Source: an uncultured Apibacter sp. (GTDB taxonomy: Bacteria > Bacteroidota > Bacteroidia > Flavobacteriales > Weeksellaceae). From it: a stretch of DNA of 64,000 nt. The notes under the pieces are model-generated. The model saw only the letters and a program-made list of their open reading frames with translations. It did not search any database and was not told the DNA's origin. The DNA lies in the NCBI GenBank assembly GCA_945280365.1, contig CALYQD010000002.1, positions 124,001-188,000 of the forward strand. Direction: 5' to 3'. Both the position numbers and the translations under genes were made by a program. Within the stretch, counting starts at the first letter, position 1; each line of letters opens with the position of its first letter. Below are positions 9,506 to 19,372 of the stretch, one piece after another.

Positions 9506-11950
9506 TTAATTATCTTGAGGAATTTCGTATGTAGCAGGTTTTATTTTATTATTATATTCAATAGGTCCATTATTTTGTAATTGAGATTCATTTACTTTTA
9601 AAGATTTTTTTTGAGCATTTTTATCTTTGTCTTTAAAAAATTTCAGTAACTCATCAGCTTTTTTACCTTCGTCTCTGTCTTTATAATCAATGGAAATACT
9701 TTCTAATGATTGCATAAATTCTTCTTTATTGCCAAGCTTTGCATCACAAAAAGCCGATAATAAAGCAAATTTTGCTACGATCTCATCTTTCGGATATTTC
9801 AAATTAGCTTCAGATGCTAAATCTTTTACTTCACAATATTCTCCTTTCTCATATTTTTTATAAGCTTCTTCATAGAATAAAATGGATTCAGACGAATTAG
9901 TTTTTAATGTATTGACTTGAGGGTGTGTTATGCTATATGCATATTTTGAGTCCGGATATTTTTTCAATATTAAATCAGAATATGTATTAGCTAAACTTTT
10001 ATTTTCCTCTTGATTATATTTATAAAGATTATACATAGCTGCGAGAGTAATCTCATCGTTAAAGGGAACCATAAGCAACAAATGTTCTAACGTTGATGTA
10101 GCTGATTTTACATCATGTAACTTATCATGATATAAGATGCCTAAAGATAATTCTACGGAATCTCTCTGATTTTTTAAGACATCCAACTCTGCTTTGGTTT
10201 TAGGTAAATTTTCTGTATAATATTCAATTTCAAATCGTCGTGAATTTTTTGAATCTGATTGACCAGTTAACTCAGATTTTACATCATCTAAATTTAATAT
10301 TTTTTTGCTCATTCTCCAATTATCAACTAACATTCTATCTCCCCATTGCTTTTTGAATTCAGATTGCCCTGCTTGCTTCAAACTATTATTATAAAAATAC
10401 CATTTTCCTTTTGAATTAGGAGTTATTAATGTAAATAATCCAGAGTCATTATCTAATGTTTCAGTTGCAAACTCTGTGTTATTTTCTCTTCTCTTATTTT
10501 TTTCCAGTTGTAGTCTTTCTTTTTCTTCTTTTTCTTTTAGCTGTTTAATAAAGTTTTGATAATAATTATTTCTTTCTTCGGGGGCCATACTAGCTACATG
10601 TAAAATACTATCATTCTTTTTTACTAAATAGTACTTTTGTGTTATTTCCTCTAACACTTTATTTTTAATACTTAACCTCTTTTTCATCGTAGGGTCTACG
10701 AATCTTGAAATAGCACTATCATAATATGCGCTTGCATATACATAATCAGGCTTTGAAAAATATACATCACCTACTTCCTGATAAGCTAATGCTCGTATTT
10801 GTGGATCGCTTTCTTTTTCTTTTAAAGACTTAAAGAAATATGCCATAGCTTCTTTTTCTCTCTCTTCTCTAAGAGATGTAAGTCCCATCGCATAATAAAT
10901 TTCATTTTTTCTAGATTGATATAATCCTTTTTTCGTTAAGTATTTTAAAAATTTTATTCTGTCTAAATAAGCTACGCTGTCTTTTTTCTTATACAACCTA
11001 GATAAAGCAATTTGCGACTTTATCTCCATCTCAGGAGAAGATTTTTTCTTATAGGCATTATTATAATAGTTAATTGCAAGATCATCTTCTTTTATTTTTT
11101 CTGATAGTTGCCCTTGGATGAAATTAAAACGAGCTTGTTCAGCTTTATTTTTGTTATATTTTTTAGCCAAATCAAGTGCTTTTATAGCCTCTTTATATCT
11201 TTTTTCATCAATTAAAAACTGAGGGTAAATTTTTGAAATAAACCTTGCATCCTTTTTTTTCAATTTTTGATTAATAAGATTTTCGTATATTTCATTGGCC
11301 TGAAATACATTTCCAGCCTGAGCTTGCGCTAGAGCCATGTATCCTTGTGCCTCGGTTTTACGCCTATTTTTAACTAATGTAGAATTCATGTAATTCAAAT
11401 AATTAAGAGATTCAAACGGATCTTTTTTATAATAATAGGCTTTTGCTAATAATAAATAGGCTTCACTCATCATAGAATTATATTCTTTGCCCTTAATGAG
11501 CATTGAGTGTTTTTCAATGGCTTTTTTTCCTTTTTCTATTGCTTTGTCATAGCCCTGTGCCTTAGAATCATTACCGGCTCCTAAAGCTTTATCAACCATG
11601 CCAGATAATGAATTCATAGCTCCTTGAGCGTCTAATTTTTTTAAATTATCTTTAATTTCTTCTGAAATCTTAAATGATTTTTTTTCTGATTCTTGTAAAG
11701 CTAAATCAATGGTATTTTCTTTTTGTTCTTCAAAAGGATCTCCCGGTATAACTGGCAAAATTGTAGAAAAATTATCTCTATATTTCGAATGTCTTGATTT
11801 CATTTCTTCATTTAATGCCTCTTTTCCATTAAATAACGTATTATTCCAAGTAGTAATACGATGATACGTACGATGGGTTATTCCGTTTTTTTTGGTGGAG
11901 CAGCCTCCTAACAGACTTAAAATCAGAATTGAATATATAATTTTGTTCAT
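9506..11950 (-). CDS. sprE: TPR lipoprotein resembling the type IX secretion/gliding protein SprE/PorW
   Basis: Lipobox-like LLGGCSTKKN followed by RTYHRITTWNNTLFNGKEAL...YRDNFSTILPV, a signature of SprE/PorW; multiple TPR-like helices. Confidence 0.75.
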   Translation of the reverse strand: MNKIIYSILILSLLGGCSTKKNGITHRTYHRITTWNNTLFNGKEALNEEMKSRHSKYRDNFSTILPVIPGDPFEEQKENTIDLALQESEKKSFKISEEIKDNLKKLDAQGAMNSLSGMVDKALGAGNDSKAQGYDKAIEKGKKAIEKHSMLIKGKEYNSMMSEAYLLLAKAYYYKKDPFESLNYLNYMNSTLVKNRRKTEAQGYMALAQAQAGNVFQANEIYENLINQKLKKKDARFISKIYPQFLIDEKRYKEAIKALDLAKKYNKNKAEQARFNFIQGQLSEKIKEDDLAINYYNNAYKKKSSPEMEIKSQIALSRLYKKKDSVAYLDRIKFLKYLTKKGLYQSRKNEIYYAMGLTSLREEREKEAMAYFFKSLKEKESDPQIRALAYQEVGDVYFSKPDYVYASAYYDSAISRFVDPTMKKRLSIKNKVLEEITQKYYLVKKNDSILHVASMAPEERNNYYQNFIKQLKEKEEKERLQLEKNKRRENNTEFATETLDNDSGLFTLITPNSKGKWYFYNNSLKQAGQSEFKKQWGDRMLVDNWRMSKKILNLDDVKSELTGQSDSKNSRRFEIEYYTENLPKTKAELDVLKNQRDSVELSLGILYHDKLHDVKSATSTLEHLLLMVPFNDEITLAAMYNLYKYNQEENKSLANTYSDLILKKYPDSKYAYSITHPQVNTLKTNSSESILFYEEAYKKYEKGEYCEVKDLASEANLKYPKDEIVAKFALLSAFCDAKLGNKEEFMQSLESISIDYKDRDEGKKADELLKFFKDKDKNAQKKSLKVNESQLQNNGPIEYNNKIKPATYEIPQDN

Positions 11951-12108
11951 TTATTCCTTATAATTGACAAAGCTAATAAAAAAACGAAATTTTATTAAAT
12001 TTGTTGTTTTAAATACGTACTATTTCTTTAATAATACTTTATATCATAAATTCTTTAATATAAGCTAATCCTTATTGTTACTATAATTAGCTAAAATTTT
12101 TATACTAA

Positions 12109-12864
12109 ATGCGTAAATATATATTGAACAAAAAATATTTAAACTGTAAAGACGAATTACTTGCTATAATTCTGAATTTTGGAAATTTTAATGAAATTCT
12201 TGGAAATCCGGAAAGAAATGTCATAAAAAAAATACCATTACAATCAGATTTTATAACAGTAAAAAGTTTTAAAAAGCCTCATCTTATAAATAAATTCGTA
12301 TATAAATATTTTAGAAAATCTAAGGCCAGAAGGTCTTTTGAACATGGTCAAAAGCTGCTTGAGCTCGATATATTAAATCCTGAACCTTTGGCATATATTG
12401 AAAACTCTGATTTTATTGGTATTACTTCCAGTTATTATATTTCAAAATATGTTTCTTATGATTTTACATTACGTGAACTATATGAACAACCGGATTCTCA
12501 TGAATGTGTAAAAGCTTTTGCCAGATTTTCTTATTATGTCCACACTAAAGGAGTTTACATTAAAGATAATACACCCGGAAATACTTTAATAATTAGAAAA
12601 GATGGCGGATATGAAATGTATTTAGTCGATTTAAACAGAATGGAGTTCCATGAAAAACTTTCTTTTGATATTAAAATGAAAAGTTTATCAAATAATATAA
12701 AAGAACAGCCTTATCTTGATTTATTAATGAAAGAATACGCTAAAGTTTCTGGCTATCCTTTGAATGAAATAAAATCTAAAATTAATTTTTATCAAAGTGA
12801 ATTTAATCGCAAAATAGAATCAAAAGCTAAATTTAAAAGATTTTTGAAAAAATTTTTTAAATAA
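12109..12864 (+). CDS. Lipopolysaccharide kinase-like protein (WaaP/InaA/Kdo-kinase fold)
   Basis: KSKARRSFEHGQKLLELDILNPEPLAYIE, YYVHTKGVYIKDNTPGNTLI and YEMYLVDLNRMEF resemble the kinase motifs of the WaaP/KdkA group. Confidence 0.65.
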   Translation: MRKYILNKKYLNCKDELLAIILNFGNFNEILGNPERNVIKKIPLQSDFITVKSFKKPHLINKFVYKYFRKSKARRSFEHGQKLLELDILNPEPLAYIENSDFIGITSSYYISKYVSYDFTLRELYEQPDSHECVKAFARFSYYVHTKGVYIKDNTPGNTLIIRKDGGYEMYLVDLNRMEFHEKLSFDIKMKSLSNNIKEQPYLDLLMKEYAKVSGYPLNEIKSKINFYQSEFNRKIESKAKFKRFLKKFFK

Positions 12865-12917
12865 TTAGGTGTATATTTTTTTTATCCAATGATTCTATCC
12901 ACTGCCCCTAAAAAGTT

Positions 12918-14561
12918 TTAATAGCTTTTTTTATAAATTATTAAAAAATCTCGGACTAATCTATCTTTATATGATTTATTTTGTGGAGATACTGTATTTA
13001 GATCAACATAAGAAACTTTTTTGACATTATAAATTTTCCCTAATTTGTTTATTAAATAATTTGTGTCTTTTTGAAAGCAAAGTACACCAATATAGTTTTC
13101 ATTTTTTAAAACTAATTGTTTTTCAATTCCTTTATCATCTATGGGAGGAATTTTATCTCCATAATCCCAAACTATTTCCGGTGACATATACTTATAATCA
13201 TATAAATTCATCTTATTTGTAGTAAATCTATGCAATTCTTTTACCGATTTATAATTAGGATTATATAAAAAACTTTTTGCTAAAGGAAAAACAAATACAA
13301 TTACCATGCATTGTAAAAATATCAAAGAATAAAATGCATTGTATAAAAATTTCTTTTTAAGTAAAATTATTATACTGATTCCTACTATAAATAAAGCTAT
13401 TGAGGAATAAATAGCCCAATTAATTTGTTGAGAAATTGTATCTCCGAATCCTAGAAAAATAATAAACGGATAGGCCATACCAATTAATCCAATTAATCCA
13501 AAATTCACTTTTAAAAAAATGTTATCCAATTTATTTTTTACACCATTAAGGATATATTCTATATAAAACCCTGTATTCAAAGCAAGTGGAATCAGTGTAG
13601 GTAGGATATATCTTACTTTTTTTTCAGGAATTATGCTTAATAAAAGTAAAGATAACACCGTCCATAATAATGTAAAATTATATGCTTTAAGATTAGAAAC
13701 CTTATTTTTCATGTAAGGATAAACTAGCGCCAACAGGGCAGAAATAGTCCAAATGCCAGATTGTGTAAAAAAACTCCAATAGTAAAAAAAAGATTTAGAA
13801 TTATAATCATTGATCCATCGTGAAGTTTCTTTTTTTGCCATTGAATTCAAATGCTCAGAATCCATCCAATGTATATAAACTGACCAAGAGATCCCTCCCA
13901 AAAGGCCTATTACTAAATAAATTATTAGGAGCTTATAAGACTTTTTATTTTTAAAATTAAATTTATAAGTAAAACCATATGAAATTAAGAAAGGCAATAA
14001 CAATGCATATAATGAAATAGGTCCTTTGCTAAGTATGGAAAAAGCGAGAAATATTCCTCCGAGTATAGCATTTTTTAATGTAGCATTTCTAAATCGTATT
14101 ATGTTCCAAAGATAAAAGATGGAAACAATCATAAAGCTATGACAATAAATATCCCATTGATTGTCTCTACCAGCAAAATAAATATAAAAAGAGGTGAGTA
14201 AAATTAATCCGTTATGAAAGCTTGCTTGACTGGATATGCTTAATTTTAAAGAAAATTTGTATATATAAATTACCAAAAGGATAGTTACAAGTACGACGGA
14301 TATACGTAAAATAGAAACTACATGAAATCCGAATAAATATCCGAAAAATGCAGTCATCCAGGTTGGAAGTGGCGGTTTTTCATATCTTGGTTCTCCATTT
14401 AAAGTAGTTAATATCCAATGTCCGTCTTGAACCATTTCTCTTGCCGTAATAAAGTTTCTAGCCTCCATTATATTTACAGGCATAGAACCAAGATTTATTC
14501 CTAAAATAATGATTGATGCGCATAAGAGTAAAACTATATGTTTGGTGTTGATATTTTTCAT
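12918..14561 (-). CDS. ArnT-like glycosyltransferase family 39 protein
   Basis: Polytopic; EARNFITAREMVQDGHWILTTLNGEPRYEKPPLPTW is the GT39/ArnT periplasmic-loop signature; FSILSKGPIS and PEKKVRYILPTLIPLAL. Confidence 0.85.
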   Translation of the reverse strand: MKNINTKHIVLLLCASIIILGINLGSMPVNIMEARNFITAREMVQDGHWILTTLNGEPRYEKPPLPTWMTAFFGYLFGFHVVSILRISVVLVTILLVIYIYKFSLKLSISSQASFHNGLILLTSFYIYFAGRDNQWDIYCHSFMIVSIFYLWNIIRFRNATLKNAILGGIFLAFSILSKGPISLYALLLPFLISYGFTYKFNFKNKKSYKLLIIYLVIGLLGGISWSVYIHWMDSEHLNSMAKKETSRWINDYNSKSFFYYWSFFTQSGIWTISALLALVYPYMKNKVSNLKAYNFTLLWTVLSLLLLSIIPEKKVRYILPTLIPLALNTGFYIEYILNGVKNKLDNIFLKVNFGLIGLIGMAYPFIIFLGFGDTISQQINWAIYSSIALFIVGISIIILLKKKFLYNAFYSLIFLQCMVIVFVFPLAKSFLYNPNYKSVKELHRFTTNKMNLYDYKYMSPEIVWDYGDKIPPIDDKGIEKQLVLKNENYIGVLCFQKDTNYLINKLGKIYNVKKVSYVDLNTVSPQNKSYKDRLVRDFLIIYKKSY

Positions 14562-14661
14562 GAATATTTTATTTTAGAAAAAATAAAATTTTTACTTAGA
14601 CAACGAATATTTGTAAATGTAAAATGAAAAAGCAAATAAATTTATTTTTTAAAATATTAAA

Positions 14662-15327
14662 TTACTTTTTGCTTTTCTTAAGAATAATTATATTTCTAGT
14701 ATAAACAATAATTCCAATAATATGACCTGCAAATAATACGGGATCTTTCCTAATAATTGAATATATAAAAATCATTAAAGCTCCTGTAAGACTTAATAAC
14801 CAAAAGCCCATGGGTAATTCTGATTTTTTTATTTTTTCAGAATAAATCCATTGGTATATAAAACGCATGGTAAAAAGTACTTGAGCCAAACTTCCCCAAA
14901 TTAGCAGCCATAAAGGTATATTATTCCTACTAAAAAGTTTATTTAAATCAAAAGCGCTATTCCATAGACTTAATGTAATTGCTAGTATAGGAAACAAATA
15001 CAAAATATATCTGAAAACTACATGATATTTCATCCAAGCATCATGTAATTGTATATTTCTAATATATATATAATAAGTTATCAGCTGACCTAACATTATT
15101 GAAAAATCATGTCTCAAATATCCATATATGAATAAAAAGAAGGAGGCGACAAGGCTAACCTGCCAGAAAATCAGATCGGAAGTAACTTTTTTATGTTTTT
15201 CAGCAGAGATCCATTGAATAATCATTCTGCTTGAAAAAAGTAATTGCGCCAAAAAGCCAAGACTTAAGGTAAAATATTTTATAAAATTCTTATTATAAAA
15301 GAAATTTTCAATCAAAATATTTTTCAT
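14662..15327 (-). CDS. Lipid-A-disaccharide synthase N-terminal-like (LAB_N) membrane protein, two repeats
   Basis: Two copies of LAQ(L/V)LF..R(M/F)I.QWI.SEK.KK...FW..SL...F.FIY..IR.D......G.II.Y..Y.RNI. Confidence 0.8.
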   Translation of the reverse strand: MKNILIENFFYNKNFIKYFTLSLGFLAQLLFSSRMIIQWISAEKHKKVTSDLIFWQVSLVASFFLFIYGYLRHDFSIMLGQLITYYIYIRNIQLHDAWMKYHVVFRYILYLFPILAITLSLWNSAFDLNKLFSRNNIPLWLLIWGSLAQVLFTMRFIYQWIYSEKIKKSELPMGFWLLSLTGALMIFIYSIIRKDPVLFAGHIIGIIVYTRNIIILKKSKK

Positions 15328-16040
15328 ACTTTTTTCTCTGCAACTTTATAATTAATGTATTTCTTTTTCATCCAAATAAAAGCAAAACAATCACTTAACG
15401 GGCCAAACAATCTATTCCATAAATGAAATTTTGATTTACCGGCTATTCTTTCAAAATGTTGTACAGGATGTTGTATAACTTTTCCATTCTGTAGCAATAT
15501 CATCGCAGGTAGAAAACGGTGTAATCCTTTAAACATCGGTATTTTTTTTGCATAGTCAGTTTGAATAATTTTTAATGGACATCCAGTATCATCCATTCCG
15601 TCATGGGTGAATGCACGACGTATTCCATTAGCTATTTTAGAAGATAGATTTTTTACTATACTATCTTTCCTATTAGCCCTTACTCCTGTCACTAATTGAT
15701 ACTGATCTGCATAATCTAAAAGAATATTAAAATCCATTGGAGAAGTCTGCAAATCAGCATCTATATAACCAACCCATCGAGTATTTGTATAATCAAATCC
15801 TGCTTTAATGGCTGAACTCAACCCATAATTTCTATCAAAAGATATATAAGTGAATTCATCATTATCTTTACATATTTCTTGAATTACCGAGAGGCTTGAA
15901 TCTTTTGAACCATCATTAATAAAAAGGACTTTTGATTTCTTCTTAGCAGCATTCAAAAATATTGACATTTCTTTTTTAACACGCTCAAGGTTATCTGCTT
16001 CATTAAAAACTGGTATAATTACCGTTAATTCATATTCCAT
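15324..16040 (-). CDS. Family 2 glycosyltransferase (ArnC/dolichyl-phosphate mannosyltransferase-like)
   Basis: LTVIIPVFNEADNLERV, FINDGSKDSSL, FDRNYGLSSAIKAGFDY, GYIDADLQTSP motifs. Likely start is MEYELTV (16040) rather than the upstream in-frame ATG (16067). Confidence 0.85.
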   Translation of the reverse strand: MEYELTVIIPVFNEADNLERVKKEMSIFLNAAKKKSKVLFINDGSKDSSLSVIQEICKDNDEFTYISFDRNYGLSSAIKAGFDYTNTRWVGYIDADLQTSPMDFNILLDYADQYQLVTGVRANRKDSIVKNLSSKIANGIRRAFTHDGMDDTGCPLKIIQTDYAKKIPMFKGLHRFLPAMILLQNGKVIQHPVQHFERIAGKSKFHLWNRLFGPLSDCFAFIWMKKKYINYKVAEKKV

Positions 16041-16195
16041 GTATGTGGGATGTAAAATTATGATCAAATTTATTAAAAAATTAATAAATTTAAATTTATC
16101 GATTTATGTTTTAAAAAATGATAAACGACATTTTATTATAATTAAACTTGTTATAACTTTGAGAAAAATATTAACAATAAATTAAGTATAAAAAT

Positions 16196-17134
16196 ATGAA
16201 AGTAACTGTAGTAGGTGCGGGGGCTGTAGGAGCTACTTGTGCTGATAACATTGCAAGAAAAGAAATAGTTGACGAATTGGTAATCGTTGATATAAAAGAA
16301 GGTTTTGCTGAAGGTAAAGCATTAGATTTAACGCAAACCACTTCTCTTTTAGGGTTTGATACTACTATAACCGGAAGTACCAACGATTATTCTAAAACTG
16401 CCGGAACCCATGTTGCCGTAATTACTTCCGGTATTCCTAGAAAACCGGGAATGACTCGTGAAGATCTTATTGGTACAAATGCAGGCATCGTAAAAGATGT
16501 TGCTACTAATATTTTAAAATATTCTCCTGATGCCATACTAATAATTATTTCCAATCCTATGGATACTATGACCTATTTAGCGCTTAAATCTTTAGGCCTA
16601 CCAAAGTCAAGAGTCATAGGAATGGGGGGAGCCTTGGATTCATCTCGTTTTAAAACCTATTTATCTTTAGCTAGCGGTGCATCCCAAAATGATATTCAAG
16701 CTACGGTCATTGGTGGACATGGAGACACAACCATGATTCCTCTCACTCGTTTTGCTTCATGCCAGGGAGTACCTTTCTCAAAAATTCTTACCCCTGATCA
16801 ATTACAAAAAGTTGCTTCCGATACAATGGTGGGTGGAGCTACCTTAACTAAATTACTAGGCACTTCTGCATGGTATGCTCCTGGTGCTGCCGGCGCTGCT
16901 GTTGTTGAATCCATTATTCGCGACGAGAAAAAAGTAATACCTTGTTCCGTATATCTTGACGGAGAATACGGTGAATCGGATATTTGTATTGGTGTACCTG
17001 TTGTATTAGGTAAAAATGGCATCGAAAAAATTGTTGAGCTAGAACTTAACAATGATGAAAAAACTAAATTCAAAGCTTCTGCTGATGCAGTAAGAAATAT
17101 GAATAATGTGTTACACGAAATGAAGGTTTTATAA
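16196..17134 (+). CDS. mdh: Malate dehydrogenase
   Basis: MKVTVVGAGAVGATCADNIA, ITSGIPRKPGMTREDLIGTNAGIV, ISNPMDTMTYLA, GGHGDTTMIPL motifs. Confidence 0.93.
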   Translation: MKVTVVGAGAVGATCADNIARKEIVDELVIVDIKEGFAEGKALDLTQTTSLLGFDTTITGSTNDYSKTAGTHVAVITSGIPRKPGMTREDLIGTNAGIVKDVATNILKYSPDAILIIISNPMDTMTYLALKSLGLPKSRVIGMGGALDSSRFKTYLSLASGASQNDIQATVIGGHGDTTMIPLTRFASCQGVPFSKILTPDQLQKVASDTMVGGATLTKLLGTSAWYAPGAAGAAVVESIIRDEKKVIPCSVYLDGEYGESDICIGVPVVLGKNGIEKIVELELNNDEKTKFKASADAVRNMNNVLHEMKVL

Positions 17135-17157
17135 GAATTTAAATTCACCTTATTTAT

Positions 17158-17187
17158 AAAAAACAGCTTATAAATAAGCTGTTTTTT
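17158..17187 (+). terminator. Rho-independent terminator after mdh
   Basis: aaaaaacagcttat / ataagctgtttttt hairpin followed by further T. Confidence 0.85.
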
Positions 17188-17409
17188 TATACATTATGAC
17201 TGCGATTTCATTATCTTATTAAATTAACTACAAAATAATAATTCAATCTATTTTTTCATCAATCAAATTCCTGTTATAAAAGTATTTTAAATAGGTCTTA
17301 AAATTTATTAATATATATGAATAACTAAGTATTACTATTTTATATTGGTTATTAATCTTAATACATGACAAATATTTATTTTTGTATAATAAAATAGGAA
17401 ATATCATAT

Positions 17410-18690
17410 ATGACAATTACTGAATTATATTCCATTTATTTGCAATCATCAGGCATTGCAACTGATACAAGAAAAATTGAAAAAGGAAATTTATTTTTTG
17501 CTTTAAAAGGAAGCAATTTTAATGGCAATGCTTTTGCCGAACAAGCTATAAAAAATGGTGCGTTAGGAGCCGTAGTAGATGATATTGAACTTTCTAATCC
17601 GGAAAAGGGCCTATTTTATTTTGAAAATTCTTTATTTGCATTACAAAATCTAGCGAGATATCACAGAAATCAGTTACATATTCCTGTCATTGGTTTAACA
17701 GGAAGTAACGGTAAAACAACTACAAAAGAACTTATCGCTTCTGTTTTAGCTGAAAAATATAAGGTCTTATACACTCAAGGTAACTTAAATAATCACATTG
17801 GAGTACCACTGACTATTTTATCGATCAACTCTAAACATGAAGTTGCAATAATAGAAATGGGTGCTAATCATCTTAAAGAAATTGAACTTTTAAGTAGTAT
17901 TTCTCAACCTAGTATCGGATATATTACGAATTTTGGAAGAGCTCATCTGGAAGGATTTGGTGGAAAGGATGGTGTAATTAAAGGTAAGTCTGAGCTTTAT
18001 ACTTATTTAAGAAAGTACAACCGATATGCTTTGGTTAACACTGATGACCCTTTACAAGTTACTTTGAGTGATGGAATCAAAAGAATAACTTTTGGTTCAC
18101 AAGGAACTTATACATTTTCACATTTTGAAGACCAGCATCGTCTCAGCATACAATATCAAGATATAGCCGTCAACTCTCAACTTACCGGAGATTATAACTT
18201 TTCTAATTTATGTGCTGCTTTTAGTTTAGGACTTTATTTTGAAATAGATATTGAACAAATAAAAAAGGGAATTGAAAATTATACGCCGCAAAACCAACGG
18301 TCTCAAATTGTTGAAAAAAACAACGTTATATTAGTATTGGATACATATAATGCAAATCCAAGCAGTATGGAAGTTTCTTTAGAAAATTTTTCTCATTTCA
18401 AAGGTAGTAAATCCGTAATTATCGGAGATATGTATGAATTGGGAATAGAATCCGCTTTAGAACATCAAAGAATTTTAAATTTAGCAGAAAGTTTAAACTT
18501 TGACTTTATTTATTTAGTAGGTAATAATTTTTATTCTACAATTTCAACAAACTGCAATAAAATCCAAAAATTCCATACGACATCCGATATGGCAGATTTT
18601 CTCAAAAATTATACGATACCTACCAAAAATATTTTACTGAAAGGTTCTCGAGCTATGGCTCTGGAAAGGCTTATCGAATTTCTACCCTAA
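17410..18690 (+). CDS. murF: UDP-N-acetylmuramoyl-tripeptide--D-alanyl-D-alanine ligase
   Basis: GIATDTRKIEKGNLFFALKG, IPVIGLTGSNGKTTTKELIASVL, AIIEMGANHLKEIELLSSISQPSIGYITNFGRAHLEGFGG. Confidence 0.95.
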   Translation: MTITELYSIYLQSSGIATDTRKIEKGNLFFALKGSNFNGNAFAEQAIKNGALGAVVDDIELSNPEKGLFYFENSLFALQNLARYHRNQLHIPVIGLTGSNGKTTTKELIASVLAEKYKVLYTQGNLNNHIGVPLTILSINSKHEVAIIEMGANHLKEIELLSSISQPSIGYITNFGRAHLEGFGGKDGVIKGKSELYTYLRKYNRYALVNTDDPLQVTLSDGIKRITFGSQGTYTFSHFEDQHRLSIQYQDIAVNSQLTGDYNFSNLCAAFSLGLYFEIDIEQIKKGIENYTPQNQRSQIVEKNNVILVLDTYNANPSSMEVSLENFSHFKGSKSVIIGDMYELGIESALEHQRILNLAESLNFDFIYLVGNNFYSTISTNCNKIQKFHTTSDMADFLKNYTIPTKNILLKGSRAMALERLIEFLP

Positions 18691-18831
18691 TACTTATTTC
18701 TATAAAGTATGATTTATATATCATTTTTAATAATCAATACTTTTTGAATCCTTTCAATTTAAAACAAAAAAAGAGAGGTTAAATAATGCCTCTCCTTCAT
18801 TTCATATTTGTATTTATCAATTTTCTTAGTC

Positions 18832-19356
18832 TTATTTTATCCCTAATTTTGCTTTCACATCATTTAGAATATTTGGTCCCTCTGCATATAAAAGGGAAGG
18901 TTGAGAAGTATCAAAAACATAAAGATATCCTTTTGCTTTAGCAACACTATCAATGGCATCTTGAGCTTTTTTCATAATTGGCTCATATAAATCAGCCTGT
19001 TTTTTATCTAAAGCTTTTGCAGCTTCTTCTCTTAATGCAACTAAACTTTGCTGATCTTTTTGAAAATCTTCTTCATATTTTTGAAGTTGATCTTTCATTT
19101 TTTCTAAATCAGCTTGAGATTTGCCTTGTAAATCTTTTTGAATTTTTTCATACTTAGCAGTAAAGCTTTCTTCTTGCTTTTTTATTTCTGCTTTTTTCTG
19201 ATCAGCTAAGGTTTTCAACTGATCATCAGCTGTTTTTTTCTCAGGCATTAGACTTAATAATTCCATAGAATTCACATGAGCTATATTCTGAGCTTTAATA
19301 AATTGAAAAGCTCCAACACATGCAGTTAAGAGGAATACTAAAGTGATTTTCTTCAT
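18832..19356 (-). CDS. OmpH/Skp-family periplasmic chaperone
   Basis: Signal peptide MKKITLVFLLTACVGAFQFIKAQ then IAHVNSMELLSLMPEKKTADDQL, coiled coil, KGYLYVFDTSQPSLLYAEG. Start set at MKKITL (19356); the track ORF extends upstream into the neighbouring gene in another frame. Confidence 0.85.
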   Translation of the reverse strand: MKKITLVFLLTACVGAFQFIKAQNIAHVNSMELLSLMPEKKTADDQLKTLADQKKAEIKKQEESFTAKYEKIQKDLQGKSQADLEKMKDQLQKYEEDFQKDQQSLVALREEAAKALDKKQADLYEPIMKKAQDAIDSVAKAKGYLYVFDTSQPSLLYAEGPNILNDVKAKLGIK

Positions 19357-19372
19357 TTCTATTCTAATTTTA

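Noticed and set aside
16798-17148. 116-aa minus-strand ORF
   Set aside because: Antisense to mdh, no recognisable family, overlaps the mdh 3' end.
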